Origin: Lichenicola sp965198575
GTDB taxonomy: Bacteria; Pseudomonadota; Alphaproteobacteria; Acetobacterales; Acetobacteraceae
DNA: 64,000 bases
Reading direction: 5' to 3'
Assembly: GCF_965198575.1 (NCBI RefSeq)
Contig: NZ_OZ240671.1
Span: 1,550,001 to 1,614,000 of the forward strand
The notes under the pieces are model-generated. The model saw only the letters and a program-made list of their open reading frames with translations. It did not search any database and was not told where the DNA came from. A program made the position numbers and the translations under genes. Positions 63,809-64,000 of this stretch are shown here, in pieces. Numbering within the stretch: the first letter of the stretch is position 1; every line of letters begins with the position of its first letter.

Positions 63809-63892
63809 GCGCAGGATATAAGCGCCGGCACGAATTGGACCAACGGCGGCCAGCGGTTCCGGGCCTGTTTCAGCCGCCAGCCATCGTCACAT

Positions 63893-64000
63893 TTACACCA
63901 CCGGCGTCAGCAGCGCCTCGCCGGCAAAAAAGCGCTCGAGATTATCCAGCATCAGCTGTCCCATCGCATGCCTGGTCTCGACGGTGGCGCTGCCGACATG
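63893..64000 (-). CDS. D-2-hydroxyacid dehydrogenase, C-terminal end (5' part outside window)
   Basis: 36 codons to the TAA at 63895-63893: HVGSATVETRHAMGQLML, then DNLERFFAGEALLTPVV. This is the usual end of NAD-dependent glyoxylate/hydroxypyruvate reductases (HxGSAT and the LxNLxxFF block). The first residue His is the catalytic His region of the family. Only the end is visible, so substrate preference cannot be judged. Confidence 0.85.
   Translation of the reverse strand, partial: HVGSATVETRHAMGQLMLDNLERFFAGEALLTPVV

Overview
The window is GC-rich alphaproteobacterial chromosome. Several signs point to the Acetobacteraceae or a close relative: a circularly permuted two-piece tmRNA with an ANDN-type tag, the order miaB-phoH-ybeY-corC, an alpha-type SspB, a djlA-ampD pair, opgGH, and many short GC-rich genes that overlap by a few bases. 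Family-level assignment is inference. Most of the window is core chromosome. Accessory or decaying DNA is confined to a few patches.

Layout. 0-3 kb: a two-gene signalling operon, a KaiC-like double ATPase followed by a histidine kinase cut by the window edge. 3-9 kb: tamA-tamB. 9-15 kb: plsC, then the translationally coupled miaB-phoH-ybeY-corC block. 15-16.4 kb: a GST and a small AbrB/PemK toxin-antitoxin pair whose toxin has lost an internal segment. 16.5-21 kb: a sugar ABC transporter (ATPase interrupted by one in-frame TAG, permease, binding protein), an intercistronic hairpin and a polyol-type SDR. 21-25 kb: opgG-opgH for periplasmic glucan. 25-30.5 kb: an AlgE-like porin, a lipoprotein, a chemoreceptor and a FUSC transporter. 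30-34 kb: DegP, an SGNH hydrolase and OpgC. 34-40.7 kb: Mrp, a small membrane protein, thyX, ssrA next to sspB, class I fumarase, a VOC protein and a flavin reductase. 40.6-46 kb: an ArsR regulator with a clear palindromic operator and a divergent Old Yellow Enzyme, a secreted lysozyme-inhibitor-like protein, an SDR remnant and two MATE transporters. 46-49.5 kb: the queuosine genes queA-tgt-queG and a ribbon-helix-helix protein. 49.5-55.3 kb: a wrecked chemoreceptor, a small gene, djlA, ampD and a GH63 glycosidase. 55.3-57.6 kb: a degenerate integrated element at the 3' end of tRNA-Pro(CGG), bounded by 26-bp direct repeats, with a broken integrase and an AT-richer cargo gene carrying a HEPN RNase motif. 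57.7-64 kb: LOG-family hydrolase, NUDIX, 2OG-Fe(II) oxygenase, CinA-like amidase, a composite intergenic repeat, two SDRs, a DUF1127 protein, a second ArsR regulator with a matching operator, and the end of a D-2-hydroxyacid dehydrogenase.

How the genes work together. tmRNA and SspB sit side by side and act in one quality-control route: tagging, then delivery to ClpXP. queA, tgt and queG carry out three steps of queuosine tRNA modification. opgG/opgH and opgC would make and decorate the same periplasmic glucan. The two ArsR regulators share a recognition-helix motif, an aligned cysteine and near-identical operators, so they may form one redox or electrophile regulon with the neighbouring oxidoreductases. 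The best candidate for something undescribed is the HEPN-motif protein in the tRNA-Pro element; its function is unproven.
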